Positions 43,705 through 53,400 of a stretch of DNA of 64,000 nt are shown in pieces. Position numbers and translations under genes: made by a program. Each line of letters opens with the position of its first letter. Positions within the stretch are counted from its first letter, which is position 1. The notes below the pieces were generated by a model that was not told where the DNA came from, ran no database searches, and saw only the letters and a list, made by a program, of their open reading frames with translations. Source of the DNA: Fibrobacter sp. UWB5 (lineage in GTDB: Bacteria > Fibrobacterota > Fibrobacteria > Fibrobacterales > Fibrobacteraceae); assembly GCF_002210295.1 (NCBI RefSeq), contig NZ_MWQH01000001.1, positions 806,001-870,000 of the forward strand, read 5' to 3'.

Positions 43705-45567
43705 TTACTTCACCCTGATTCTCTGCGCGTAGCCTGCAGTGCCGTTCTTGGCGCGTACGATGTAGTTGCCGCGGGCGATGCCGTCGAGGCTGAATTGCAG
43801 GGTGCCTGCGGACAGATTGCCCTTGGCGAGGTTTGCAACCTTGTGGCCGAGCATGTCAAAGAGGGCGATGTTTGTGTGGCCCGCCTGCGGAATGGTAATG
43901 CTCAGGTTGTTGCCTTGTAACGTAATATTTAATTTGTTTGAAATGCGGCTGGACGCACTTGTGGTGATTTCGGCGACGACCTTGTCCCAGCCGGGCATGT
44001 CGTTGAGAGCGATAATGCGTTCGTCGTCCAAGTTCTTTTTCCACATTTCGGTGGTCGTCTTTTCCAAGAAGTTCCCGCTCCAGGTCTGGCTCCAGGTCAT
44101 CCAGTAGCTCCAATAAGCCTTGTCTTCGGCAATGCTGTCGATGTCCGGAATAGCACCGTTTTCGCTCAAGGCAATCATCTTGCTTGTGCCCACGTCGCTC
44201 ACAATCTTGTTGTAGTAATTGGCTGCAGAATTGTGGTCGTTCAGCGGGTCATAAATGTCAACAGCGACAATGTCCACGTATTCATCGCCAGGGTACCATG
44301 CTGCATTCAGGGCGCTGTAGTCGTAACCGAATTTCGGGTCGGTATTGATGTTCCAGACCCAAATTAGATTATTGAGCTTGTTGGTCTTGACCATGCGATC
44401 GAATACCAAGCGGTACAGCTGTACATAGCATTCGGCACTTGCGGTACCCCACCAGAACCAGCCACCGCTTGCCTCGTGAAGCGGGCGCCATACGACGGCG
44501 ATTCCCTTGTCTTGCAGTTGCTTAAAATAGCCCGAAACAATGTCTACGTCGGCGACAATGTCCTTGTATTCCTGCGAGGTCTCGTCAAGTTCCTGGCATT
44601 GTTCGCCCTTGAAAGCCTTGGTGTAGTTAAAGCAGGTATTTGTGTTCGAAGTGCCCATGACGCCTTCGGTGCAGCCGGGGTTGTTAAAGCCTGCGGGAGT
44701 GCCCTGTGTGTAGAATACGGTATCTTCGCCGACTTTCCAGTGCCAAGTATAAGTCGGAATGCCGCCCATGTTCCACAAGTCTTCGGTCATGAGCAGGTTG
44801 TTTTCGGTGTAGCCCTTGAACCAGCCTTCTTCGTGGTGGCCGCCTGCGGCAAACAGCATGTCGAAGCCGCCGATAGCGGGGTAGTGGCCGCTACGCTTGT
44901 AGAATTCGGCAATGTCGGTCTGGCCCTTCCACGAGACTTCTTCGTCGCTGAACTTGCAAGAGTCCGCGGGCGTGCATTCGCCGGGGCCCAAGAGTTTCAT
45001 GTCGCCATAATTGTAGTTGAAATTCTGGTCGCTAATCATCATGCCGCTAACGGTCTTTTTGCCGAAGTTTTCGCGGAGGAAGGAATAGAGTTTCTTCGCG
45101 CTTTCGCTGGCGTTCGGCGTGACTGGTGCAGTTCCGATGTTGAATGTCGGGTCGGGGTGGCGTTCCACGGTAATGTAGTCCACGCCAAGAGCCTGGTTAC
45201 CCACGGTAATTTTGTTTTCGCCGGCCTTCATTTTGGCCGATGCCGAAACCACGTAGCTCGAATCGCAATTGCGCGGGGTGGTAAGCATGGAGCCTACATC
45301 CACACCGTTGACCGCGATTTTAGAGGTGGTCCAGTCGTATTGCTTGATTAAAACCTTGGTGGTAATATCGTAGACGGCGGTTTCTTCGACCTTGACGGTG
45401 AACGTGATGCCGCTAGGGTCTGCGGTCTTTGCGTACTTTCCGCCCGAAAATTCGGCGCCTTCGGCAACGCTAGCGCCAGGCAAATCTTCGGCTTCGTACA
45501 TGGTGGGGGCTGCAAAAGCAGACACCATAGAGAATGCGGACAGCGCCGCGAGTAATTTACATCCCAT
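43705..45567 (-). CDS. GH26 beta-mannanase, CBM35-like N-terminus, secreted
   Basis: A 620-residue secreted enzyme. Signal peptide, then a CBM35/CBM6-like domain (about 22-140: MYEAEDLPGASVAEG, GGKYAKTADP, GVDYITVERH). The GH26 barrel spans about 150-520, with acid/base Glu365 in RPLHEASGGWFWWG and nucleophile Glu469 in MIALSENGAIPD. Most GH26 members are endo-beta-1,4-mannanases. The tail (ALFDMLGHKVANL to YAQRIRVK) is the shared C-terminal module. GGAG precedes the ATG. It is the most downstream of three tandem GH26 genes, each with its own terminator. Confidence 0.93.
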   Translation of the reverse strand: MGCKLLAALSAFSMVSAFAAPTMYEAEDLPGASVAEGAEFSGGKYAKTADPSGITFTVKVEETAVYDITTKVLIKQYDWTTSKIAVNGVDVGSMLTTPRNCDSSYVVSASAKMKAGENKITVGNQALGVDYITVERHPDPTFNIGTAPVTPNASESAKKLYSFLRENFGKKTVSGMMISDQNFNYNYGDMKLLGPGECTPADSCKFSDEEVSWKGQTDIAEFYKRSGHYPAIGGFDMLFAAGGHHEEGWFKGYTENNLLMTEDLWNMGGIPTYTWHWKVGEDTVFYTQGTPAGFNNPGCTEGVMGTSNTNTCFNYTKAFKGEQCQELDETSQEYKDIVADVDIVSGYFKQLQDKGIAVVWRPLHEASGGWFWWGTASAECYVQLYRLVFDRMVKTNKLNNLIWVWNINTDPKFGYDYSALNAAWYPGDEYVDIVAVDIYDPLNDHNSAANYYNKIVSDVGTSKMIALSENGAIPDIDSIAEDKAYWSYWMTWSQTWSGNFLEKTTTEMWKKNLDDERIIALNDMPGWDKVVAEITTSASSRISNKLNITLQGNNLSITIPQAGHTNIALFDMLGHKVANLAKGNLSAGTLQFSLDGIARGNYIVRAKNGTAGYAQRIRVK

Positions 45568-45631
45568 ACAACACTCCTTAATTTATGCCTTAAATATACC
45601 TCCGAATGGCCGTGATTTTCATTTTGAAAGC

Positions 45632-45662
45632 AAAAAAGCGGAAAAGATGTTGTCTTTTCCGC
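45632..45662 (-). terminator. Terminator of the second GH26 gene
   Basis: Minus strand: ten-pair stem GCGGAAAAGA/TCTTTTCCGC, loop CAACA, then six T. Confidence 0.93.
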
Positions 45663-45697
45663 AATAATCGTTTTACGCGTTTTTTAGCGAAATTTGG

Positions 45698-47449
45698 CTA
45701 TTTTAGCGTGATTTTGAGGCTCTGAGTCAATCCGTTCGCCTGGATTTTTACTAGGTACGGTCCGCGGGCGAGGCGTGAAAGCGCAATCGTGCCGTTCTGG
45801 CTCATCTTTTTCGCGAGCACGCGGTTTCCTTGCAAATCGTAAATCGAGATTTGTGCCGTTGAGGCGTTCAAGTTCACCTGCAAATCGTGACCGACAAGCC
45901 GGATGGCGGGGGCCGCTTTCTTGGAGGTGGCGATTGCGGTCGGCTGCATTTCGTACTTGTCCCAGCCGGGCATGTCTTCGAGCGTGATAATGTAGTCGTT
46001 GTTCATCACCGTCTTCCAGCTTTCGGCGTTGTTGTCGTTGGCCCAGCCTTCCATGGCGTAGTCGCCGTACCAAGGCATGAACCAGCTCCAGTTGGCGCCA
46101 TCGGCCTTCATTTCGTCGGGGTAGGGCACGGAGCCATTTTCAGACAAGGTGACAATCTTTTTGGCGCCGTACATTTCCTTGACTTTTTCGAAGGAACTCA
46201 CGAGAGAGGCGTGGTTTGCTTCGCGGGGGTAGTAGTAATAGTCGCGGCCTACGACGTCTACGTATTCGTCGCCCGGGTACCAATCCAGTGCATCGGGGGC
46301 TTCGTCGGTGGTCCAGACCCAAATCAGGTTGTGCAGCCCCTTCTTGTTCACGAAGGTGTCGAACATGAGCTTGTACAAGGCCACGCAAGGCTTTGCGCCA
46401 TCGGTGCCCCACCAGAACCACTTTCCGCTCGCTTCATGCAGCGGGCGCCACAGCACGGCAACGCCTTCTTTCTGGAGCGTAAGCAGCGAATCGGCAATCA
46501 TTTCCATGTCGCGCATAAGGGCCTTGTATTCGTCGCTGTCGGTTTTCCACTTGCCGGTGGTGGTGTCGTAAGCAAGCCCGATGCTGAATTCCGTGTAAGG
46601 GTCGTTTCCGCTGGATTGCGTGTAGAACGCTTCTACAGTGTGCATCGGGTCTTTCCAGTGCCAGTTGAATTGCGGAATGCCGCCTTTTTTCCATACGGTC
46701 TTTGCCATTTCCAAGGAGGCATGTGTATAGCCTTGATACCACTGCTGGTCAGAACTCTTGCCGGAAGAATGCAAGAAATCGAAACCGACGAGTACCACGT
46801 TCTTGCCGCTCGCCTTGTTGATATAGCTGAGTTCGGTTTGGGTGTCAAAATCCTGCGGGGTGTACTGCCCGTTGTTTTCGAAGGGGCGTTCGGTCATCAC
46901 GCCGCTGATCGTGCGCTTGCCGAAATTGCTGTAAAGAAAGTTGTAAAGCTTCTGGGCGCTTTCGGTGGGCTCCGGAGTGACGGGCTTGGGGCTGATGTTC
47001 CAGGGGGTCGCCTCGTATTCCGAAATTTCGATGTAGTCAACGGCCACCCATCCCCAGGAATGGACAATCCCGATTGCGTTTTCACCTTTTTTTAGCTTGA
47101 TTTTACCCGCCGCCTTGAGGACCTTAAAATCATCGGAAACTCCGAAGGTCACCTGGCCGGCGGAGCTTCCGTTCAAAGTCAGATTCTGGGTCTTGCTGCC
47201 GCGATCGGTGGGGAGTTTGTAGCTTACGTACAGCGTGTAGTAGCCGTCGCTTGGCATGTTGACGGTGAATGCGAGGTCGCCATCGGCCATTTCTACGTAC
47301 TTGCCGCCCGAGGCTTTTGCGTCGGTCAATGTCTCGATTTTATGGTCGTCGGCAGGTACGGCGTCTTCGGCTTCGATGCGGATGGCCGCTGCCATGGAGT
47401 AGGTCGAAAAAGCGAGCGCTGTCGCGGTTAAAAACTTGTAGGTATTCAT
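45698..47449 (-). CDS. GH26 beta-mannanase, CBM35-like N-terminus, secreted (second copy)
   Basis: A 583-residue secreted enzyme of the same plan as its neighbours: signal peptide, CBM35-like domain (RIEAEDAVPADD, ASGGKYVEMADGDLAF, WGWVAVDYIEISEY), GH26 barrel with acid/base Glu339 in WRPLHEASGKWFWWG and nucleophile Glu437 in IVTLSENGSVPYPD, and the C-terminal module (ISIYDLQGNRVLAKK to LVKIQANGLTQSLKITLK). It is more diverged in the barrel than its similar edges suggest (PMHTVEAFYTQSSG in place of the corresponding loops), so it may prefer a different mannan. Confidence 0.92.
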   Translation of the reverse strand: MNTYKFLTATALAFSTYSMAAAIRIEAEDAVPADDHKIETLTDAKASGGKYVEMADGDLAFTVNMPSDGYYTLYVSYKLPTDRGSKTQNLTLNGSSAGQVTFGVSDDFKVLKAAGKIKLKKGENAIGIVHSWGWVAVDYIEISEYEATPWNISPKPVTPEPTESAQKLYNFLYSNFGKRTISGVMTERPFENNGQYTPQDFDTQTELSYINKASGKNVVLVGFDFLHSSGKSSDQQWYQGYTHASLEMAKTVWKKGGIPQFNWHWKDPMHTVEAFYTQSSGNDPYTEFSIGLAYDTTTGKWKTDSDEYKALMRDMEMIADSLLTLQKEGVAVLWRPLHEASGKWFWWGTDGAKPCVALYKLMFDTFVNKKGLHNLIWVWTTDEAPDALDWYPGDEYVDVVGRDYYYYPREANHASLVSSFEKVKEMYGAKKIVTLSENGSVPYPDEMKADGANWSWFMPWYGDYAMEGWANDNNAESWKTVMNNDYIITLEDMPGWDKYEMQPTAIATSKKAAPAIRLVGHDLQVNLNASTAQISIYDLQGNRVLAKKMSQNGTIALSRLARGPYLVKIQANGLTQSLKITLK

Positions 47450-47509
47450 ACAACCTCCGGTTCCATTTTAAAATACATTATTTTCCCCGAAATTGAAAAT
47501 TCATTGTTC

Positions 47510-47556
47510 AAATAGAAGAATCCCCGCGGCAAACTTGCGTCGACCACGGGGATTCT
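47510..47556 (-). terminator. Probable terminator of the third GH26 gene
   Basis: A ten-pair stem AGAATCCCCG/CGGGGATTCT with a 20-base loop; on the minus strand it is followed by TCTATTTG, a modest T-tract. Confidence 0.7.
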
Positions 47557-47575
47557 AGGAGTCATGAAGAGAAAC

Positions 47576-49882
47576 TTACTTGATTAATACCGGCTGGGTA
47601 GCGGCAATGCCTGCGCCCTTGACGCGCACGATGTAGCGGCCCTTGGGCATGTCGGCGAGGCTGAATGCGCTGGTGCCTGCGGCGAGGTTGCCCTTGTAGA
47701 GCGTTGCCACGCGCTTGCCGTTCATACCGAACACTTCGACGGCAACCATGCCAGCCTTGGCGGTAGTGAGCGAGACGGTCTTGCCCGAGACGCCGAGCTT
47801 GGCGGAGGCGCTAGCCTTGGCGACTACCGGCTTGATGGCGGCAGGTGCGCCAGATTCGTCGACGAGCTCGATCTTTGCGATGTGACCCTTGCTCTGGTCG
47901 GCGGCGGTGAAGAGTTCGGTCTTCTTGTCGAATGCGGAAATCACCTTACCGTTGTCGGCGACGAGTTCATCGAAAATCACGGTTCCTTCGAAGCCTACTG
48001 CTGCAACCATGAGCGTTACAGAGAAGAGGTTGTCGAGATCGATCGGGTGTTCTACCTTGTCATCGTCTTCGTACTTGGTGATGTCGAATTCGCAAGTAGC
48101 GGAGGCACCGTCGTTGATCCAGCAGCCGGTGGAGGTAGACATTTCCCAAGTCCAACCGTCATCTGCCATACCGTTGCGGACAAAGGCGAGACCAACCCAG
48201 ATGCCATTGTCTGCACCGCCGGAACCGTTATTCGTAATCTTCAAGGAAACTGTCGTTGCACCAGTGAGGTTCGGAACCTTTTTGAGTTCGATGTTTGCAC
48301 CGCTGTCGTTCAAGGCAGTGTAGGTCACAGCCATCATCAGGTTCTTGTAGTCTTCAGGAGTTGCTTCGCCGGCACCATACTTGGCGTTTTCGGTCGAGGT
48401 CGGGCATGCCTTTGTTGCAGAGGCTGCTTCATTATAGTTGTCCCAACCCGGCATTTCGTCGAGCGTGATGATTCGTTCGTCGGCGAGGTTCTTCTGCCAT
48501 ACGCTTGCGGCGGTTTGGCTCACGTAGCCTGCGGACCAGGAATCATACCACGGCATCCACCAGCTCCACGGGGCGTTTTCTTCGTACATTTTGTCTACAT
48601 CGGGAATCGGGCCGTTTTCGCTGAGGGCGATAATCTTGTTGGTGCCGCCCTTGTTGGCAAAGTCGATGAATGCAGCGCTGTTGCTCTGGTGATCGTTTGC
48701 CTTGTTGTAAATGTCAACGCTAAGAACGTCGTAGTAGGTTTCGCCCGGAGTCCAGGAAAGCTTGGAGGCATCTTGCGGGTTAAAGTCCCAAATCAAGTTG
48801 TTCACGCCGTTCTTGAACACCATGCGTTCATAGAGCAACTGGTAGAGGGCGATAAACTGCTTGCCCGTATTGATGCTCCACCAGAACCAGTTTCCGCCGG
48901 ATTCGTGCAACGGGCGGAAGATGGCGGCAACGCCTTCTTTCTGGAGGTCCAAGAAAATCTGGGAAACGTGGTCGATATCTCCGACAATTGCCTTGTAAGC
49001 GGCAGAAGTCGTATCCCAAGTGGTGGAACCCTTGATGAATGCTTCGGAGAAGTCGAATTCGGTGTAGGTGTCATGAGCACCCTTCACGTAGAATTCAACT
49101 TCGTCACCCGGGCGCCAGTGCCACGTGAAGGCCGGAATGCCGCCCTTCTTCCAGGTGGTTTTTGCGATATCGATAGCCTTTTCGGTGTACTGCTGGAACC
49201 AGCCTTCGTCCTTGTTGGCGCCGGTTGCGTTCATGAGGTCTGCACCGATGAGTGCCGGGTACTTGCCGCCGGCCTTGAAAACTGCTTGCACGTCTTCGTG
49301 CTGGGTGGCGTCGCCAATGGTGTAGGCATCCATGTTGCCGGTCATTACGCCAGAAATAGTCTTCTTGCCAAAGTTATTGACCAGGAAGTTGTAAAGTTTG
49401 ATTGCAGACGGGGTAGCGTTCTTGGTAACGGGAGCGTTGCAAAGGGTGAATGCCTTGGCTTCGAATTCCTTGACTTCGATGTAGTCTACATCGATCCAAC
49501 CCCAGCTATTGGTAATGGCGATCGTGTTTGCGCCTGCTGCAAGTGTAAGGACGGTTTCGACATCGACAAACTTGCCTTTGTCTGTAACCGGGAAGGAAAC
49601 CTGAGAGGTAGTACTGCCGACACCGACATAGTTGATCTTGTCGCCACCGTAGTTGTTCATGTAGTGGACCACTACGCTGTATTGGCCGGCTTTCTCGACG
49701 GTAACAGCGGGGAACGTGATGTCGCCGCCGTTCATCTTGACGTACTTGCCGCCCGATGCTTCGGTATTGGAGGCGACAGCTGCGTCTTTGGTGAGTGTTC
49801 CGTCTTCGGCTTCGTACTGCGCCGCACTTGCAGATGCTGCAGCGGCAAGGCCGAATGCGAGAAGGGTTTTAGTAAATTCCAT
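47576..49882 (-). CDS. GH26 beta-mannanase with extra C-terminal domain, secreted (third copy)
   Basis: A 768-residue secreted enzyme: signal peptide, CBM35-like domain (QYEAEDGTLTKDAAV, SGGKYVKMNGGDITF, WGWIDVDYIEVKEF), GH26 barrel with Glu327 in RPLHESGGNWFWW and nucleophile Glu422 in IIALSENGPIPD. About 180 extra residues (490-690) follow, with PNLTGATTVSLKITNNGSGG and DELVADNGK, a beta-sandwich that is probably another carbohydrate-binding module. The shared C-terminal module ends the protein (VFGMNGKRVATLYKG to PVLIK). First of the tandem GH26 set. Confidence 0.92.
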   Translation of the reverse strand: MEFTKTLLAFGLAAAASASAAQYEAEDGTLTKDAAVASNTEASGGKYVKMNGGDITFPAVTVEKAGQYSVVVHYMNNYGGDKINYVGVGSTTSQVSFPVTDKGKFVDVETVLTLAAGANTIAITNSWGWIDVDYIEVKEFEAKAFTLCNAPVTKNATPSAIKLYNFLVNNFGKKTISGVMTGNMDAYTIGDATQHEDVQAVFKAGGKYPALIGADLMNATGANKDEGWFQQYTEKAIDIAKTTWKKGGIPAFTWHWRPGDEVEFYVKGAHDTYTEFDFSEAFIKGSTTWDTTSAAYKAIVGDIDHVSQIFLDLQKEGVAAIFRPLHESGGNWFWWSINTGKQFIALYQLLYERMVFKNGVNNLIWDFNPQDASKLSWTPGETYYDVLSVDIYNKANDHQSNSAAFIDFANKGGTNKIIALSENGPIPDVDKMYEENAPWSWWMPWYDSWSAGYVSQTAASVWQKNLADERIITLDEMPGWDNYNEAASATKACPTSTENAKYGAGEATPEDYKNLMMAVTYTALNDSGANIELKKVPNLTGATTVSLKITNNGSGGADNGIWVGLAFVRNGMADDGWTWEMSTSTGCWINDGASATCEFDITKYEDDDKVEHPIDLDNLFSVTLMVAAVGFEGTVIFDELVADNGKVISAFDKKTELFTAADQSKGHIAKIELVDESGAPAAIKPVVAKASASAKLGVSGKTVSLTTAKAGMVAVEVFGMNGKRVATLYKGNLAAGTSAFSLADMPKGRYIVRVKGAGIAATQPVLIK

Positions 49883-49982
49883 AACAGACTCCTATATTGT
49901 CGTCTTGGAAAATAGGTTTTAAAAAACGCAAATCAAAGAATATTTTGAATTGTGTTGAATAAATCGTTGGGTAATTCTCAAC

Positions 49983-50011
49983 AAAAAAAATCCGCCAAAA
50001 TGGCGGATTTC
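49983..50011 (-). terminator. Terminator of the aldose epimerase gene
   Basis: AAATCCGCCA/TGGCGGATTT stem with a 2-A centre, followed on the minus strand by eight T. The remainder of 49883-50042 shows no other feature apart from the GH26 promoter region. Confidence 0.92.
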
Positions 50012-50042
50012 GTAGATTGCAGTTTACAAAAAACTTGCGTTT

Positions 50043-51068
50043 TTATAACTCGATGCCCGTTTTTTCGTGGAATCGGAACCCGAATGTAAACGTGCGTTCT
50101 TCACCGGGCGGGATCACAATGAGTCCGCGGTGGTGATTCAAGGCGTCGGGTTCTGCCGTCATGGGCTCGATGGCGATGCTCATGCGGTCAGGCGGAGTGT
50201 AAATCTGAATGGCGTTGTATTGCTCGACGCCGGCTTTCTGCCAAATATCAAGCGAATAGTTGTCGCTTTCGAGCGATACGTGAGCGTTGTTGATAAAGTC
50301 AGAACCGTTGGCCTGCAATTCGGTGACGTCTTTTTCGAGGCAGAAGCAATCGTTGATGAATTCGTCGTTGATCTTGCGGCCGTTTTCGAAACGGGTGTCT
50401 TCCTTGAATTCTCCAGTCGGAATGTCGGCCTTGTCCAACAGGGCAAGCGAGCAGCTGGGCAATTTCATGGTCAAGTTGTCAATCTTTTCGCCCAAAGTAA
50501 AGTAGGGGTGCCAGCCTTCGGAATACGGCATGTCGGTGCTGCCGATGTTCTTGACCGTCGAAGAAATCGAAACGCTTTCGCCCGTGAAGGTGATGGCGTT
50601 GGTGGCGCGATAGGGGAACGGGAAACCGGCAAATGCGCCCGGCCAGTCACAAGTGAAAATGGCGGTGCAGCTGTCGTTTTCGCTTTCAAAGGATTCGAAT
50701 TCCCATTCCTTGTCTTGCAGGAATCCGTGCAGGGCGTGCGGAGCCCAGCTTACGTTGTTCACAAGTTCGTAGGTCTTGCCCTGCCAGGTGAATTTGGCGT
50801 AGGCCGTGCGGCCGGGGAAGGGGGTAAGCCTGCAACCGGCGTTGGTGTCTGGCGAAATTTTTCTAAGGGTAGGTTCGTCCTTGTAGCCGTAGAGCAAATC
50901 GAGCATGGTCGAGGTGCGGGTATTTTGCTGATTTTCTACGGGGACTCGCCAACCGTTGAGTCCGCAGCCAAAGCCGTTCAGGATTTCAAATTCGGCTCCG
51001 TCATCGCGTTGTAAAACAAAACAGGGAATGGCGCCCAGGGGGCGGAAAATTAGTTTGAACTGACTCAT
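50043..51068 (-). CDS. Aldose 1-epimerase-like protein
   Basis: A 341-residue GalM-fold protein without a signal peptide. It shows NTNAGCR-type region PDTNAGCRLTPFPGRTAYA, the HALHG motif in WAPHALHGFLQDKEWEF, and GWHPYFTLG with the second candidate His. The Glu base is expected in the C-terminal IEPMTAEPDALN. These enzymes interconvert alpha and beta anomers of sugars. The position beside three mannanases suggests use in hexose intake, but this is only context. Confidence 0.88.
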   Translation of the reverse strand: MSQFKLIFRPLGAIPCFVLQRDDGAEFEILNGFGCGLNGWRVPVENQQNTRTSTMLDLLYGYKDEPTLRKISPDTNAGCRLTPFPGRTAYAKFTWQGKTYELVNNVSWAPHALHGFLQDKEWEFESFESENDSCTAIFTCDWPGAFAGFPFPYRATNAITFTGESVSISSTVKNIGSTDMPYSEGWHPYFTLGEKIDNLTMKLPSCSLALLDKADIPTGEFKEDTRFENGRKINDEFINDCFCLEKDVTELQANGSDFINNAHVSLESDNYSLDIWQKAGVEQYNAIQIYTPPDRMSIAIEPMTAEPDALNHHRGLIVIPPGEERTFTFGFRFHEKTGIEL

Positions 51069-51200
51069 AGGCTAATAAATGTACAATAAATCGCGAGAAA
51101 ATGCCCTATTGCAATAATCAAATAAGAAAATATTAAAATACAATGTGTCAATTTTCGTACATAAATGAAGGTCTCGGGCGCTTTTGCTATCTTTGCCGCC

Positions 51201-52517
51201 ATGGATTCCCAGACGATTGTAGCTCCGATGACGCCTGCAGGCGTGAGTGCCGTGGCGGCCCTCCGAGTGAGCGGTACGCAGGTGCGTCTGGTGGTGGAAC
51301 GCCTGTTTGGAACAAAGGCGGCCAAGGGGTTAAAGCCCCGCATGGCAAATCTCGGCACGGCCCGCGATCCCGAATCGGGCAAGGTGCTCGATAGCCTTCT
51401 GTACATTTATTTTGAATCGCCGAATTCCTACACCGGCGAAGACGTGCTGGAACTTTACCCCCACGGAAACCCGCTGATCGTGCGCGACTTGCTGCAGGCA
51501 ATTCGCAGCATCGAGGGGGTACGCCTGGCCGAACCCGGCGAATACACGCGCCGCGCCTTCTTGAACGGCAAGATGGACTTGACGCAGGCCGAATCGGTGG
51601 CCGACGTGATTCACAGCGCGAACCGCGCGGAACTGGAAAATGCCCACCGCCTGCTTTCGGGCGCGCTTTCGAAAAAGATTGCAACGCTCACGGCGCAGGT
51701 GAAAGATATCTCGGCCCGCCTCGAGCTTGATGTGGACTTTGCCGAAGAAGAAGCCGACCCCGATTTTGCGGGCTGGCAAGAAAGGTTTGAAAACATCCGC
51801 ACGACAATCCTGCAGATTTTGAATAGTTTCCGCGGCAAGGCGAACCTGAGCAGGCTCCCGCTGGCCGTTCTTTACGGCGCTCCGAATGCGGGCAAGTCAA
51901 GCCTGGTGAATGCGCTCCTCGGCGAAGACCGCGTGCTCGTGAGCAATGTTCCGGGCACCACGCGCGACTTTGTCGAAGTCCGCCTGTTTCTAGATGGCGG
52001 TGAAATCCGACTGGTCGATACTGCGGGCATCGCAGAGCATGCCACCGACGAACTCGATGCGCTCAGCATGAAAAAGTCCCGCGAGATTCTGGAAGAAGCG
52101 GACCTCAAGATTTTGGTCCTCGATGGAACCGATTCAAGCGAACCGGTTGTTCCGCCCGATTTTATAGTCCACTCCAAGTGCGACGTGCGCGAGTCCCTCC
52201 CGAAAACTGGATTCTGCATTTCTTCGAAAACGGGTGCGGGCCTTGCCGAACTCAAGAGCGTCATGAACGCCGCCTTGTTCAAAAAGTCCGACAACGCCGA
52301 AGACCTCTGGATTACCAGCGAGCGCGAAAAGGCTTGCCTCGAAGACGCCTACGCCGGCGTGAACCGCGTGCTCGACCTGCTCCGTAGAAATCCGGCGGTA
52401 GAACTGCTCGCCTTTGAAATGCAGCTTGTCCGTAGGTCGCTCCAGAGCATAACGGGCGAAATTTCGTCCGAAGACATTTTACAATCTATTTTCGCGGGGT
52501 TCTGCATTGGAAAGTAG
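51201..52517 (+). CDS. mnmE: tRNA modification GTPase MnmE
   Basis: A 438-residue GTPase that, with MnmG, modifies U34 of tRNAs. The N-terminal folate-binding part starts IVAPMTPAGVSAVAALRVSG; G1 is YGAPNAGKSSLVNAL, G3 VDTAGIAEHA, G4 HSKCD; the C-terminal CIGK is the conserved catalytic Cys motif. The start is set at 51201 because the family begins with a few residues before TIVA; the upstream in-frame ATG at 51165 adds 12 unusual residues. No ribosome binding site is visible for 51201. The end overlaps the transporter gene by 11 bases. Confidence 0.94.
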   Translation: MDSQTIVAPMTPAGVSAVAALRVSGTQVRLVVERLFGTKAAKGLKPRMANLGTARDPESGKVLDSLLYIYFESPNSYTGEDVLELYPHGNPLIVRDLLQAIRSIEGVRLAEPGEYTRRAFLNGKMDLTQAESVADVIHSANRAELENAHRLLSGALSKKIATLTAQVKDISARLELDVDFAEEEADPDFAGWQERFENIRTTILQILNSFRGKANLSRLPLAVLYGAPNAGKSSLVNALLGEDRVLVSNVPGTTRDFVEVRLFLDGGEIRLVDTAGIAEHATDELDALSMKKSREILEEADLKILVLDGTDSSEPVVPPDFIVHSKCDVRESLPKTGFCISSKTGAGLAELKSVMNAALFKKSDNAEDLWITSEREKACLEDAYAGVNRVLDLLRRNPAVELLAFEMQLVRRSLQSITGEISSEDILQSIFAGFCIGK

Positions 52518-53379
52518 TTACATCGGTGCTTTGCTTGCCATTTTCATGTTCGGCTCCTACATGGTGCCCCTTAAAAAATGGCCGAATTATTCCAGCTGGG
52601 CCTACCTTTCGATGATGACCTTGGGCGCGCTTCTGAGTGCGCTTGTCGTTGCGTTCTATACGGGAACCTTCAATGTGCACCCGATTGGCGTGCTTTGCGG
52701 CCTCATGTGGGTCGTGGGTGGCGCCTTCTGTTTCTGGGCGGTGCAGGCCGAAGCCGACCTCGCGGGCGCCGGCGTGCGTTCCATGGGCGTGAGTATTCTG
52801 GCTTCGTTCCTTTCGGGCGTGCTCTTGTTCGGCGAACAGTCCAAATTCTTCCTCTCGATTCCGGCCATTGCGTGCTTCTTGATTGGGCTTTCGCGTTTGT
52901 CGCCGTCGCATGGCGGCTCCGTATTCAAGAACTGGCGTTCCCTTTTGGGCGGCTTTGCCTTCGGTACCTACCTGATTCCCTATAAGCTTGCAGTTCAGTC
53001 GGGCCTCTCGATGACCGATGTCGAATTCCTCTGCCCGTTTACCATCGGCCTTTTTATTGGCAGCCAGGCTCTGATTGCCGTGCTTGAAATCCGCCGCAAA
53101 AAAATGTTCGAATACAAACTCGTGCCGAGTCTAGTCACCATTGTGATGGGCGTGCTCTGGATGGTCGGCATGCACGGCTGCTTCTGGGCTATCGATGTGA
53201 ACGGCGCGCTCGGCTATGCTATCGGTTACCCGCTTACGCAGCTGAACTTGCTGGTGAACCTCGGCTGGGGCGTCTTCGTTTTTGGCGAATACAAAACGGC
53301 CCGCGAACGAATCAAGCTGCTCTTGGCGACCTTCATCATTCTCGCGGGCGCTGTGTTGCTGACCCTTTCGAAGGGCTAG
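52507..53379 (+). CDS. GRP/RhaT-type sugar transporter (DMT superfamily)
   Basis: A 290-residue protein with ten membrane segments, of the glucose/ribose porter-like (GRP) family in the drug/metabolite superfamily. The sequence shows VGGAFCFWAVQAEADLAGAGVRSMGVSILASFLSGVLLFGE in the first half and MHGCFWAIDVNGALGYAIGYPLTQLNLLVNLGWGVFVFGEYK in the second. The likely start is TTG at 52507 after GGGG; an ATG at 52546 would lose part of the first helix. It overlaps mnmE. The substrate sugar is unknown. A GGGGC/GCCCC terminator follows. Confidence 0.85.
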   Translation: MESSYIGALLAIFMFGSYMVPLKKWPNYSSWAYLSMMTLGALLSALVVAFYTGTFNVHPIGVLCGLMWVVGGAFCFWAVQAEADLAGAGVRSMGVSILASFLSGVLLFGEQSKFFLSIPAIACFLIGLSRLSPSHGGSVFKNWRSLLGGFAFGTYLIPYKLAVQSGLSMTDVEFLCPFTIGLFIGSQALIAVLEIRRKKMFEYKLVPSLVTIVMGVLWMVGMHGCFWAIDVNGALGYAIGYPLTQLNLLVNLGWGVFVFGEYKTARERIKLLLATFIILAGAVLLTLSKG

Positions 53380-53380
53380 C

Positions 53381-53400
53381 GGGGCGTTTGCCCCTCTTTT
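53381..53400 (+). terminator. Terminator of the mnmE-transporter operon
   Basis: Stem GGGGC/GCCCC with a 4-base loop, then TCTTTT. It overlaps the end of the convergent GH9 gene by two bases. Confidence 0.75.

Noticed and set aside
47882-49915. 677-codon antisense frame opposite the third GH26
   Set aside because: Overlaps a clear GH26 gene with catalytic motifs; no start signals and Val/Gly-rich shadow composition.
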